A stretch of 64,000 nucleotides of DNA from Flavobacterium johnsoniae UW101 (GCF_000016645.1 NC_009441.1:3844001-3908000); one strand, 5' to 3'. Counted from the stretch's first letter, positions 47,596 to 55,843 are shown. Notes: a model not told the origin generated them from the letters alone. Translations and numbers: made by a program.

Positions 47596-48153
47596 TCAAT
47601 TAAATTCACCTAAATAAGTCCGCATAAATTTCAATGCATAGGTTATATGATACTTTACTGTTTCGATGGAGACGTTTAGTTCTTCGGCAATTTCTTTATT
47701 AGAATAATGTTTGATGCGGCTTAGAATAAAAACCTCTTTTGCTTTTTTGGGAAGTAAGTCTGCAGCTTTGTCAACCGCATCCTGAAGCTCTTCATAGTAA
47801 ATAGAGTCTTCTGTAGTATTAGTATAAGTTTGAGTAACGGTATTTCTGTCCAGAACTTCCTGTATGTACTGATCTGTAACAGAATGCGATTTTATATAAT
47901 CTAAAGTTTTGTAACGTACTGAAGTATAAATGTATGCCATAAAACTTTTTTGAATTAGAATTGTCGTACGTCGTTCCCAAATTGTGGTAAAAACTTCCTG
48001 AACAATTTCTTCTGATATTGGAACCGATTTCATTCTTGCATAAACAAACCGAACCAGTAAATCTCTATATCGAAAGTACAATTCATCAAATGCTTTGTCT
48101 TTACCTTTTTTTAATAATTCGACAAGTTGTTCGTCTGTATATCCTTTATACAT
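47596..48153 (-). CDS. ECF-type RNA polymerase sigma factor (FecI-like)
   Basis: This 185-residue alternative sigma factor has region 2 (LYFRYRDLLVRFVYARMKS with a YIYTSVRYKTLDYIK segment) and region 4 (LPKKAKEVFILSRIKHYSNKEIAEELNVSIETVKYHI). It lacks region 3, as expected for ECF sigmas. It is the first gene of the sigma/fecR/susC/susD set and is expected to be held by the FecR-like protein and released upon substrate binding. A motif shared with the fecR upstream region lies 125-184 bp upstream of its start and suggests autoregulation. Confidence 0.95.
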   Translation of the reverse strand: MYKGYTDEQLVELLKKGKDKAFDELYFRYRDLLVRFVYARMKSVPISEEIVQEVFTTIWERRTTILIQKSFMAYIYTSVRYKTLDYIKSHSVTDQYIQEVLDRNTVTQTYTNTTEDSIYYEELQDAVDKAADLLPKKAKEVFILSRIKHYSNKEIAEELNVSIETVKYHITYALKFMRTYLGEFN

Positions 48154-48528
48154 AATACTTCACTTTTGAATTATTGATGGGCAAAAAAATAGGGGCTGAA
48201 AAACTTGTGCGGAGAGTTTTCTTACGGTGTTTTTTAATTTTAAAGAATGACATATACAACAGTAGTTTGTTTAATAATATGTCTCCAAAATTAGAAATGA
48301 GGGTAGGTCAGCAAGGTTACGTTTACATTAATAAAACACCTCTTAAATGAAACATTATATTAACATATCATAATAATTAAAGCGCCAAATAACAGTGCCT
48401 TGATTTTTTATTGACAACAAGGAAATAGGGATTTTTTATTATGAAGATAATTCTTGTTTAAATAAAATTGTGACGGCATTTCTTTCGATGAAAAAAATAT
48501 TGAGAGAGTATATTAAAGAAAATAACAA
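48154..48528. other. Intergenic region upstream of the ECF sigma gene
   Basis: Apart from the bipartite element at 48278-48336 this AT-rich stretch shows no gene. It is bounded on the right by the terminator of the T6SS operon, so it must hold the sigma-gene promoter. If the bipartite element is a promoter, the leader would be more than 100 nt long. Confidence 0.6.
48278..48336 (-). promoter_or_regulatory. Bipartite element upstream of the ECF sigma gene (copy 1)
   Basis: It contains GGGTAGG (48301-48307), seven bases, then GGTTACG (48315-48321), the same words and spacing as the block upstream of fecR. Over 59 ungapped positions the two copies agree at about 40, and both 7-base words are fully conserved. 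Repetition before two genes of one regulon points to a regulatory site. Confidence 0.55.
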
Positions 48529-48564
48529 AAAAAAACGCTTCTCGATTGAGAAGCGTTTTTTTTA
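48529..48564 (-). terminator. Terminator at the end of the T6SS operon
   Basis: A strong perfect stem (about 16 bp, AAACGCTTCTC paired with GAGAAGCGTTT, loop GATT) is flanked by A and T runs of eight to nine. It overlaps the tssF stop codon at 48562. Confidence 0.95.
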
Positions 48565-50397
48565 ATTTACAAATATTCGATAAGGAAACACATTTGAGGA
48601 TCTGTTTTTGAGCTGTTTCATAAAACTATCGCATAAATAATCCCATTCTGTTTCTGATAAATAATCTTTTTCAACAGGGTTTACCTGCAGATGAATATCT
48701 ACTGTACGACTGAAACCAGCTTTTACAGATATTTCTTTTCGCGTGCCTTTTTCTATTCTAATGTCTGTTATACAACTTTTGAAATGATTAAATCCAAAAG
48801 CTTTTATATCAGCAAATGTTACAATTCGGCCGCGTGTCAGCAAAGCATTTCTGTACGCTAAAATACGGTCTTTGTTATTCTGTTTGTTCATACCGCCAAC
48901 AGTATTTGTAATCAGCACCGACTCTTTGCTTACAAAAAGCATGTCATCTTTGGCCTCTAAAACTGTTCCTGCTTTTATATCGTTTCCTTCTTCGGCACAT
49001 GTTGACCAGTAATGTATAGAAAATGATTTTCCTATAGATTCATCAAACTTTGGCTTAATCATTAAATAAGGATCATTATTTTTAGAAAAGCTGCTTTCTC
49101 TTGCCTGCTGTTCTACAGAAGCTAAGAGCTGATTGATTTCGACTAAAGAGCTGTTCATAAAATCTTTACCTAAACCAGCAAAAGAAGAACTTTCGTCTTT
49201 TAGTAAGTCTAATACATTTTGAAGCAATTCTGATGCGCTTCTTGAATCGAATCTGGAAACTCCGCCTGTTCGTAATACAGCATTTCCTTCTTCAATTACA
49301 CCATCTTTAAATTCTTTTATCTCATAATGATTATTGAATCCATCGATAACAGTGTCAACATCGAGATAAATATTGTTATCTGTTTCTAATGCAATATAGG
49401 ATAAGAAGTTACCAAGCGTTTTATTTATAATGTGTTTCTTTTTGTTGATTACCGGAAAGCAATTTGCTGTAAAAGAAACGTTATCTAATATTTGAGGAAT
49501 CAGCGATTCCGGGAAAATCATTTTTACCCAAATAATAGGATTGTCATTTCCGCTGGTTACAGCTTCAAAATATTTATATTCTTCACTGTATTCATTAATT
49601 GCTTTGTGCTTTAAAGAACCTTTCAGGGTATAGAAATTATCAAAATAAAATTCATTTACCTCCTGCATAATTTCACTCAAATGTGTGTAATTACGGTTGA
49701 TAATATTCTCAATGTCTATATTGTTTACAGGAACATTATAGCCTTCTTCTACTGTAATCTGCACATCATCCTGAAAGCATTTCATTTGCTTTAAATAGTA
49801 ATGAAACATCTCTTTCTGATGTGTATTTTTAATGTCGATATACAACATTAAATCTTCTATCTCTTCAACTTTCGGATTCGTTAATTCAATTCCTAAGAAC
49901 ACAACACCTGAAGGCAGTGAATGTTTGTAATCTCGTATGGCATCTTTATAAAAAAGATTCGAAATTTCGAACAAATTGCGTTCATAAGCTACATATTTTA
50001 TTTCTGCCGAAGACAGCTTTACTTCTAACGTTGGCGATAAAGCGATCTCTTTAGTAATTGGTGCTAAAGGATTGTAAATATTATGAATTCTTCGACTTGC
50101 CGACATTTGGTTCTGCAATGAAACTTTCATACCATTCTCTATTGGTAAAGCATGTAAAATGGCTCGTGCAGGTTTTACTCCTGCTGTAACTTCAGGAAAC
50201 ATAATTTCCAGAACTCTTTCTACAACTCTTGTTTTAGAGTCTTCGAGTTCGTGGGCTACTTTTTCTAATTCGTAAGACAATGCATTAAGCATCATTGATA
50301 CAACAGGATCAAATGATGTTTCCATCTCAACATCAGAAAAGCCCCATGATCTAGCCGCTCTTTTTAGCACTCTGTCTTTTATTCGATCTTGTCTCAT
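48562..50397 (-). CDS. tssF: Type VI secretion baseplate subunit TssF
   Basis: This cytoplasmic baseplate wedge component of the T6SS has 611 residues, the family's size. It opens with the TssF-like segment RAARSWGFSDVEMETSFDPVV and a conserved region around RVLEIMFPEVTAGVKPARAI. C-terminally there is IDIHLQVNPVEKDYLSETEW and the ending SSNVFPYRIFVN. It is the last gene of the T6SS operon and is placed after the effector/immunity array, overlapping the preceding lipoprotein gene by 4 bp. That puts an exchangeable array inside the structural operon. The assignment rests on N-terminal resemblance and on the surrounding T6SS genes. Confidence 0.85.
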   Translation of the reverse strand: MRQDRIKDRVLKRAARSWGFSDVEMETSFDPVVSMMLNALSYELEKVAHELEDSKTRVVERVLEIMFPEVTAGVKPARAILHALPIENGMKVSLQNQMSASRRIHNIYNPLAPITKEIALSPTLEVKLSSAEIKYVAYERNLFEISNLFYKDAIRDYKHSLPSGVVFLGIELTNPKVEEIEDLMLYIDIKNTHQKEMFHYYLKQMKCFQDDVQITVEEGYNVPVNNIDIENIINRNYTHLSEIMQEVNEFYFDNFYTLKGSLKHKAINEYSEEYKYFEAVTSGNDNPIIWVKMIFPESLIPQILDNVSFTANCFPVINKKKHIINKTLGNFLSYIALETDNNIYLDVDTVIDGFNNHYEIKEFKDGVIEEGNAVLRTGGVSRFDSRSASELLQNVLDLLKDESSSFAGLGKDFMNSSLVEINQLLASVEQQARESSFSKNNDPYLMIKPKFDESIGKSFSIHYWSTCAEEGNDIKAGTVLEAKDDMLFVSKESVLITNTVGGMNKQNNKDRILAYRNALLTRGRIVTFADIKAFGFNHFKSCITDIRIEKGTRKEISVKAGFSRTVDIHLQVNPVEKDYLSETEWDYLCDSFMKQLKNRSSNVFPYRIFVN

Positions 50398-50747
50398 TTT
50401 TTTATTCTTTGCATATACAATGTGTCAGATTCTTTTCTAATAAATCTATACTTTAAATTTTCGCCATGTTGTGAGCGAACTGTAACAATAGTATCTGTTT
50501 TATAACCATCACAAATAAAAATTAAGTCTCCTATAGACTCTGAATTATTTTCAATCTTAAAATATCCATTTTCATTACTAAATGTAGATTTGAAATTCTG
50601 ACTGAAATTTTCCTTAACAAATACTCGGTTTATTGGTTTTCTTGAAGTTTCATCATACACGTATCCACTATAACATTTTTGTAATTTGGTGCAATTTATC
50701 AGCATCATTAAAACTGGCAGTAGTATATATTTTTGATTCTGTTTCAA
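50394..50747 (-). CDS. Small lipoprotein with carboxypeptidase-regulatory-like fold, putative immunity protein
   Basis: The 117-residue protein has a lipobox (LMMLINC, Cys19). The mature part resembles a CarboxypepD-regulatory/Ig-like beta-sandwich: YSGYVYDETSRKPINRVFV, then FSNENGYFKIEN. The start codon is TTG, directly after an in-frame TGA, inside a 109-bp direct repeat whose other copy provides the start of the gene at 50891. It overlaps tssF by 4 bp. Position after effector genes and periplasmic anchoring make an orphan immunity role plausible. No matching effector lies directly upstream; a remnant gene does. Confidence 0.6.
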   Translation of the reverse strand: MKQNQKYILLPVLMMLINCTKLQKCYSGYVYDETSRKPINRVFVKENFSQNFKSTFSNENGYFKIENNSESIGDLIFICDGYKTDTIVTVRSQHGENLKYRFIRKESDTLYMQRIKK

Positions 50748-50849
50748 TCAGCAACTATTTAATTATTAATTCCCATTCGTCAGCTTTGTATTTTTCTTGT
50801 ACTTTTCCAATTTTTGGTTCTGATTTTGATTCTTTATAAAATAATTCTT
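50740..50849. repeat. Direct repeat, copy A
   Basis: This copy matches 51372-51481 (offset 632 bp) along about 109 bp with three substitutions. It contains the last 30 or so codons of an immunity-like gene, its TAG stop and the TTG start of the next gene. Confidence 0.95.
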
Positions 50850-50907
50850 TATAACCTTCACTGTCCGCTTTTAAAAATTTCGTATAAAAGCTACTCCAGA
50901 AAAACAT
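50755..50907 (-). pseudogene. Remnant of a T6SS immunity-like gene (C-terminal end only)
   Basis: A 50-codon frame, ATG at 50907 to TAG at 50755, overlaps the end of the gene at 50891. Its last about 31 residues (KELFYKESKSEPKIGKVQEK onward, ending DEWELIIK) are nearly identical to the C-terminus of the membrane protein at 51387-51947. The N-terminal two-membrane-helix part is absent. It is best read as the scar of a duplication followed by deletion. Whether the short peptide is made is unknown. Confidence 0.75.
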
Positions 50908-51379
50908 TTATAGTATCGAAATTCTCAGAACTATCTTCAAAATCTTTGTTAGAAGGAATACTCTTATAATAAAGATTACAATAATATTCGCCTCTATTCT
51001 TTCCTGCGTTAATTTTTGATGCAGTATTTTTAAAATCAAAAAATTTGTATTTCTTATCTCCTTCTGTTTCAATTATGAGAGTATCCGACTTTAAAATTTT
51101 AGATTCGATATAATATTTAGTGTCTGAATCTTTAATTCTTTGATATTCTACTTTCTTAGCTTTTCCATCTTTTCCAATTAAGATTATTTGAAAGTTTTTT
51201 ACCATTTTCGTTTTACTTATATTTCTATAAAAAGAAATATAAATTCTTCCGCCATCTGCAATAAATTCAGATGAATTACAACTCTCATTATGATTATAAT
51301 CTTTTATATTATAAAAGATATAACGAAATCCAAGAACAATAAGAATTACTCCTAATAAAATTGATAATATTTGTTTCAA
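50891..51379 (-). CDS. Membrane-anchored uncharacterised protein, putative immunity protein
   Basis: No family is recognised. The 162-residue protein has one N-terminal membrane helix (about 3-24, ILSILLGVILIVLGFRYIF). A soluble, probably periplasmic, Lys/Asp-rich beta domain with two cysteines and the stretch GRIYISFYRNISKTKM follows. The start is a TTG immediately after an in-frame stop; the next Met is at residue 59 and would lose the anchor. It begins 7 bp after the stop of the membrane protein at 51387. A second protective protein, or an orphan immunity gene, is the likeliest role by position. Confidence 0.6.
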   Translation of the reverse strand: MKQILSILLGVILIVLGFRYIFYNIKDYNHNESCNSSEFIADGGRIYISFYRNISKTKMVKNFQIILIGKDGKAKKVEYQRIKDSDTKYYIESKILKSDTLIIETEGDKKYKFFDFKNTASKINAGKNRGEYYCNLYYKSIPSNKDFEDSSENFDTINVFLE

Positions 51380-51481
51380 TCAGCAACTATTTAATTATTA
51401 ATTCCCATTCGTCAGATTTGTATTTTTCTTGTACTTTTTCAATTTTTGGCTCTGATTTTGATTCTTTATAAAATAATTCTT
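51372..51481. repeat. Direct repeat, copy B
   Basis: This is the partner of 50740-50849. Here it forms the true 3' end of the intact immunity-like gene and the TTG start of the gene at 50891. Confidence 0.95.
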
Positions 51482-51947
51482 CATCATAACTTTTAATTAC
51501 TTTAGATACGGAATCTTTGATTGTAACTTTAAAATTTATTGGAAATCGAACAAATGTATTATTGTAAACTGGCAGGAAAATGCTATTCTTTTCGTTTGGT
51601 TTTAATAGTATAGAATCTGTTTTATTATAAAAATCAACAATTTTTAAATTATTTTTTTTTATCTCATCTTTAGTGTATTCAAAATTGATAATTACATACA
51701 CTTTTTTATTAAACTGATTATTGAACAAAATTGTTTTAAAGTTTTGCACTTGATATTCATTCACCTGCTGAATATCTTCTCTTTTATCCGTCGATGAATT
51801 CCAAAGTACTGCTAATAAAACAACATATATAATCACTGTAATGATTACTGTACAAATTGCTATTAAAATCTTTCTTTTAGTCTGCCATTTTTTTAAATAA
51901 ATGAAAATAATTTCTAACAACAGAATAATCAATAAAGTATAAATCAT
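51387..51947 (-). CDS. Two-helix membrane protein, putative immunity to the zinc-protease effector
   Basis: No named family is recognised. The 186-residue protein has membrane helix 1 (about 2-17), a basic cytoplasmic turn (KKWQTKRK), helix 2 (about 27-50), then a periplasmic domain of about 135 residues. The C-terminal tail is Lys/Glu-rich (KESKSEPKIEKVQEKYKSD). It overlaps the stop of the metalloprotease effector gene by 4 bp, the arrangement expected of an effector/immunity pair. The topology would protect the periplasmic side. Its 3' end is duplicated as a remnant further on. Confidence 0.65.
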   Translation of the reverse strand: MIYTLLIILLLEIIFIYLKKWQTKRKILIAICTVIITVIIYVVLLAVLWNSSTDKREDIQQVNEYQVQNFKTILFNNQFNKKVYVIINFEYTKDEIKKNNLKIVDFYNKTDSILLKPNEKNSIFLPVYNNTFVRFPINFKVTIKDSVSKVIKSYDEELFYKESKSEPKIEKVQEKYKSDEWELIIK

Positions 51948-53596
51948 TGTATTTTAAGTTTTGTTAACCATATCAGACCTAATACGTCCTTTTCTGCAGC
52001 AATTGTTCTTTTTAAATCAGCCCCTGCAACAAATTTCCCTGCTTTATCAGTAGTATTATAATATTTCATTAGGTCTATTTCACCATTCTTAGGATAATAT
52101 TCTCCTGAAGTTTCAGGCATTTCATCCATATGAGTCATTTTACCCCAAAAGGTTTCATCTCCCTTTATAGGCTTAGTATCTTGAGGTAAATAATATGAAC
52201 TTCCTTTGTGCTGCCATGAGAATGCTGTTCCTGCATAGGCTTGTAAAAATTCATGTCCTAATTCATGAGCAGCTGTTTCTTTAAAATTTGAAACTTCATC
52301 ATAATACGTATTTGAATCTTTTTCAATATGATAGCGCCATCCGTTGTGAGCATCATTTTTCCAATCATGTTTAATATATCCTGCATTATAAGATAATCTT
52401 TGTATTACACCTAAATCTGGAAGAGCATTTAACAAATCATCATCTAAATTACCATCATCATAGCTTGCTCCAGGATTACCTGACCGCATCCATCCTCCAT
52501 TAGTATTATACACCAACGGTAGAGAATTTAGAGCATTTTTAGTAGTATCAATTGGTTTTATAAATACTTCATAAGAATCAATAATATTTACATTATTACC
52601 AACAATATTATTTTTATTTCTTCCCCAATATCTTTCCAGACCTTCAAAAGCAAGTTTTTTTAATTCTTCAAAAGATTTTGTTCTAGTCTTTAAAACCGGT
52701 TGTGCAGGATTTAATTCCGAAGCCGGTATTTTATCCCAATCGCAAATAGTTGTTTTATACCCTTTAAGAGGATCAGTTCCTGTAGTCGGGGTAAACGTTT
52801 CATAACTTGACTCCTCAGGTAAATTATAAGTATAACAATTCAAACCTTTTGTACCACCATCCCTTAAATCTACTCTTAAGGTTATATCAATTCGTTTCTT
52901 GCTTCTATCAATTTTTACGTCAGTCCATTGTACTTGAGTATAATTAGTAGAAAAATCTATTGTCAAACTTTTTTGCTTATCACCTTTGGTAGCCGTAATT
53001 CTAGCCTTTAACTTCTTATTATTGAATTTGGTGCTGTCATAAACATCATTATTATCAAAACCATCCCAATGAATAACATATTCACCTTCTTTAGTGTAAT
53101 CACCTGGTGAAGATGCAAATTCATTATAAATTTTTTGAAAATCCCAAATTTTAGATAAAATTGGTTCTTGTGTTGATTTGGGTATATTTGAAAAGATTTT
53201 AGGAAGTTCAGAAGCTTTTACTATAATCGTTTGTAAGTAGGTCATTTGATAAATAATTTCATCATTTTCACCTATTATTTGAAAATTTAAAGAATCAATT
53301 GATGTCTTCTTTAAACCAAATTTAAAGCAGAAATAAGGATTTTCTGCATTATTCTTAAAATCTAAAATACCCAAAGGAACAACTGACTTTGTTTTTTTAT
53401 CTAATTCAAATGTAATATCAAAATCATCATTTTTTCTTTGAGGGATATCTTTCGGATCTCCGTACTTAATTCCTGTGTCACTCGTCTCGGTTACAGCCTG
53501 ACCAGAATTATATACAATATTACCTTCAGAATAAATATTGTGATCACCTCCGGTAGTTTTTGTTATAGTACCTCTAACTAATCTTATTCTGCTCAT
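51944..53596 (-). CDS. Putative T6SS effector: zinc-metallopeptidase with shared N-terminal tag
   Basis: The 550-residue protein lacks a signal peptide. Residues 1-49 match the start of the effector at 54194 at 41 of 49 positions (GGDHNIYSEGNIVYNSG inside). Residues about 60-240 form one or two beta domains (GEYVIHWDGFDNNDVYDSTK at 171-190). The C-terminal part has a zincin motif, AAHELGHEF, with His444, Glu445 and His448; His463 is a possible third ligand. This fits an antibacterial peptidase or peptide amidase, but the target is unknown. The next gene (4-bp overlap) is the candidate immunity protein. Its DNA and that of the next three genes is visibly more AT-rich than the structural T6SS genes. 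Confidence 0.75.
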   Translation of the reverse strand: MSRIRLVRGTITKTTGGDHNIYSEGNIVYNSGQAVTETSDTGIKYGDPKDIPQRKNDDFDITFELDKKTKSVVPLGILDFKNNAENPYFCFKFGLKKTSIDSLNFQIIGENDEIIYQMTYLQTIIVKASELPKIFSNIPKSTQEPILSKIWDFQKIYNEFASSPGDYTKEGEYVIHWDGFDNNDVYDSTKFNNKKLKARITATKGDKQKSLTIDFSTNYTQVQWTDVKIDRSKKRIDITLRVDLRDGGTKGLNCYTYNLPEESSYETFTPTTGTDPLKGYKTTICDWDKIPASELNPAQPVLKTRTKSFEELKKLAFEGLERYWGRNKNNIVGNNVNIIDSYEVFIKPIDTTKNALNSLPLVYNTNGGWMRSGNPGASYDDGNLDDDLLNALPDLGVIQRLSYNAGYIKHDWKNDAHNGWRYHIEKDSNTYYDEVSNFKETAAHELGHEFLQAYAGTAFSWQHKGSSYYLPQDTKPIKGDETFWGKMTHMDEMPETSGEYYPKNGEIDLMKYYNTTDKAGKFVAGADLKRTIAAEKDVLGLIWLTKLKIQ

Positions 53597-53689
53597 AATG
53601 GATCTGTCTGTAATTTTAATTCAATTAATTTAATATTTACTTTGGGGAGATTTAATTATTTTAAAAGTGATTAAAACTCATGGACGATT

Positions 53690-54187
53690 TTACTTTTTAT
53701 CATTCTTACAATTGTATAAAATAGTATCTTTTAAATTTCTTTGCATATCAAAATACGAAATTTTGGCTGTCCAATCTTTGTCATTTCCGCATTTATCAAT
53801 CGTAATTTCTCCAATACCATTTTTTGAATAGTAATCTTGTAAAACCTGACTTGTTAGTCCACCTGGATCATCTGCATTTTCAATGAAATAGGATGTAGAA
53901 TTATTTTTCTCGTAAAGAAAAACAGTAAATGAATAAGCATCTTTGTTTATAGCAGCATCTTTCAAATTTTGATTTTTATATTTAATAAGCATATCTAGTA
54001 TTTCTTTATCTCCATGAGGAGCATTCTCTACTAAAATGCTTTTATAAATAAATTTTTCTCCTTCGCGATCTCCTCTGTCAAAAAAACCTTCTCCGCTGTG
54101 TTTTTCTAAATTTACAAACGTAACTTTCTTCTCATGGCAAGAAGATAAAAATGCTGTTATGATTATTAAAAAAAATAGTTTTTTCAT
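53690..54187 (-). CDS. Lipoprotein, putative immunity to the first effector
   Basis: No family is recognised. The 165-residue protein has a lipobox (AFLSSCHEK, Cys17) and a small, charged mature domain with residues such as FIENADDPGGLTSQ and two further cysteines near the end. It begins 6 bp after the stop of the effector gene at 54194 and is separated from the next effector by 93 bp, so it pairs with the former. Anchoring in the periplasm suggests that the effector acts there. Confidence 0.65.
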   Translation of the reverse strand: MKKLFFLIIITAFLSSCHEKKVTFVNLEKHSGEGFFDRGDREGEKFIYKSILVENAPHGDKEILDMLIKYKNQNLKDAAINKDAYSFTVFLYEKNNSTSYFIENADDPGGLTSQVLQDYYSKNGIGEITIDKCGNDKDWTAKISYFDMQRNLKDTILYNCKNDKK

Positions 54188-54193
54188 TCTTTT

Positions 54194-55840
54194 TTAAAAT
54201 TTTGGCCCCCTCATCATTTTTGCTCGTTCTTCCTCTGCCCATTTTTGTGCTTTTGCACGTTCTTCAGATTTTCTTTTGTCTGTTCTTTCTTTTTTACCTT
54301 CTTTAATATTACCTGAAAATGTTCTTTCGAAAGTCATTTTAGTGATAAAAGGCTTGTATCCTCTTAAATGCTGTAAAACAAACCATGTTACAAAAGTTTC
54401 TCCAACACTTGGTATAATATTAAAAACTTTTTCCATATCGGGTAAATCAAGTCCAAAATGATCCCATAGAGTTACTTGATATTTTCCTGTATAGTTGTCT
54501 TTATCAAATTTTAATTCTTGTAAAAGTACTTCTGCAGCCCAAATATCATTTAAAGCAATAGTTAAACCACCTGTTACATTACTTAAATTGTCATAAGAAT
54601 ACATTGGTTTAGTAAAATACTCTTTATTCTTCGTTTTTCGATTTCTCGTTATGGTTTCAGGACTTCCGAAATAAGGTTTAGCATCTTCTGCTTTTTTCAA
54701 ATCTGCCACATTTTGCTTTAACTGTTCTGCAATATAATCCTCAACATTCATACAATATTTTTTTGTATTCGGATTATCACTTACATATTTAGTTAATATT
54801 CTATCTTCATAAACACCACCTTCATTTTTTTTGAATTTAGCAATCATACGCTCAATATTTCCTTGTAACTCGCCAGAAGCAAAATATAAAGTTGCTGTCT
54901 GCTCAAAATCCCAAAACAAACTCTCTGTAGAAAGTTTATCAAATAATCGTACATCTAAACCTGTTGAAATTTCCGGAATTAATTTCTTTATAATTGGAAT
55001 GTTAACTTTGTAACTAGTCTTATAGCATTCCTCTTTGCTGTATTTGGCTTTATTTTCGACATTGTCCTGATGTGAAAAAGAGGCATGCTTTTGATTATCA
55101 AAACCTCCCTCTTCATACTCTTTTTTAAATTTTTCAAGGACATCCTTAGAATATACTTCTCCAATATGCTTTACACCTTTTCCGTAGGTCATATCGTCAG
55201 CAATCTTTGAGCCATCACTGTTTAATCCAGGCATTTTGTAGCGGTCAATGACTATGGAACCTACTTCCAGATAATTTTTCCTGTCTGCTGGATATTGAAC
55301 ATTTTCACTTTTATAACTGCAGCGAAAATAAAGTTCTAAACATTTATCCTGTTCTTCAGCAATTAATGATCCTAAACCTGTTAAGTTTATTTCTTGTACT
55401 ATTTTATTATCTGTTACTTTGGCAACAAGAACTTGTTTTTTTGATTTTGTATTAATTAATTTAATCGCATCATCTTTATCTTTCCTGCCATCTTTATTTG
55501 GACCTTCTTCTTTTTCATGATTGTCTTCATCAAACAAGGATAAAAATACTGCATTACCATTAGGGATTTCTTTAGTTTTTAAATGAAAAAAAACTGTCAT
55601 ACCTGGTACTGCTCTTTTTATTTTTTTCTGTCCTTCTCTATCCAAAGCCCACCAGCCGTCAACGAAATGTAATTTTGAAACAGGTGGAGAACTTTTAGGT
55701 TCTCCGTAAGTAATCCCTGCATCACTTGTTTCGGTAACAACTTTACCAGAATTATACACAATATTACCATCAGAATATATATTGTGATCGCCGCCTGTAG
55801 TTTTTGTTATAGTACCTCCAACTAATCTAACCCTGCTCAT
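54194..55840 (-). CDS. Putative T6SS effector with shared N-terminal tag, directly downstream of vgrG
   Basis: The 548-residue protein starts 3 bp after the vgrG stop. Residues 1-49 are the tag shared with the zinc-protease effector (MSRVRLVGGTITKTTGGDHN). The middle (about 55-220) looks like the beta domain seen in such effectors but is not similar at word level. The C-terminal region (about 425-520) contains LTIALNDIWAAEVLL, LWDHFGLDLPDMEK and HLRGYKPFITKMTF. This reminds me of DUF3289-type domains found in polymorphic toxins, although I cannot verify this. The end is a basic Lys/Arg-Glu helix. The enzymatic activity is unknown; no catalytic motif is clear. The lipoprotein gene following it is the likely immunity gene. 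Confidence 0.65.
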   Translation of the reverse strand: MSRVRLVGGTITKTTGGDHNIYSDGNIVYNSGKVVTETSDAGITYGEPKSSPPVSKLHFVDGWWALDREGQKKIKRAVPGMTVFFHLKTKEIPNGNAVFLSLFDEDNHEKEEGPNKDGRKDKDDAIKLINTKSKKQVLVAKVTDNKIVQEINLTGLGSLIAEEQDKCLELYFRCSYKSENVQYPADRKNYLEVGSIVIDRYKMPGLNSDGSKIADDMTYGKGVKHIGEVYSKDVLEKFKKEYEEGGFDNQKHASFSHQDNVENKAKYSKEECYKTSYKVNIPIIKKLIPEISTGLDVRLFDKLSTESLFWDFEQTATLYFASGELQGNIERMIAKFKKNEGGVYEDRILTKYVSDNPNTKKYCMNVEDYIAEQLKQNVADLKKAEDAKPYFGSPETITRNRKTKNKEYFTKPMYSYDNLSNVTGGLTIALNDIWAAEVLLQELKFDKDNYTGKYQVTLWDHFGLDLPDMEKVFNIIPSVGETFVTWFVLQHLRGYKPFITKMTFERTFSGNIKEGKKERTDKRKSEERAKAQKWAEEERAKMMRGPKF

Positions 55841-55843
55841 ACA

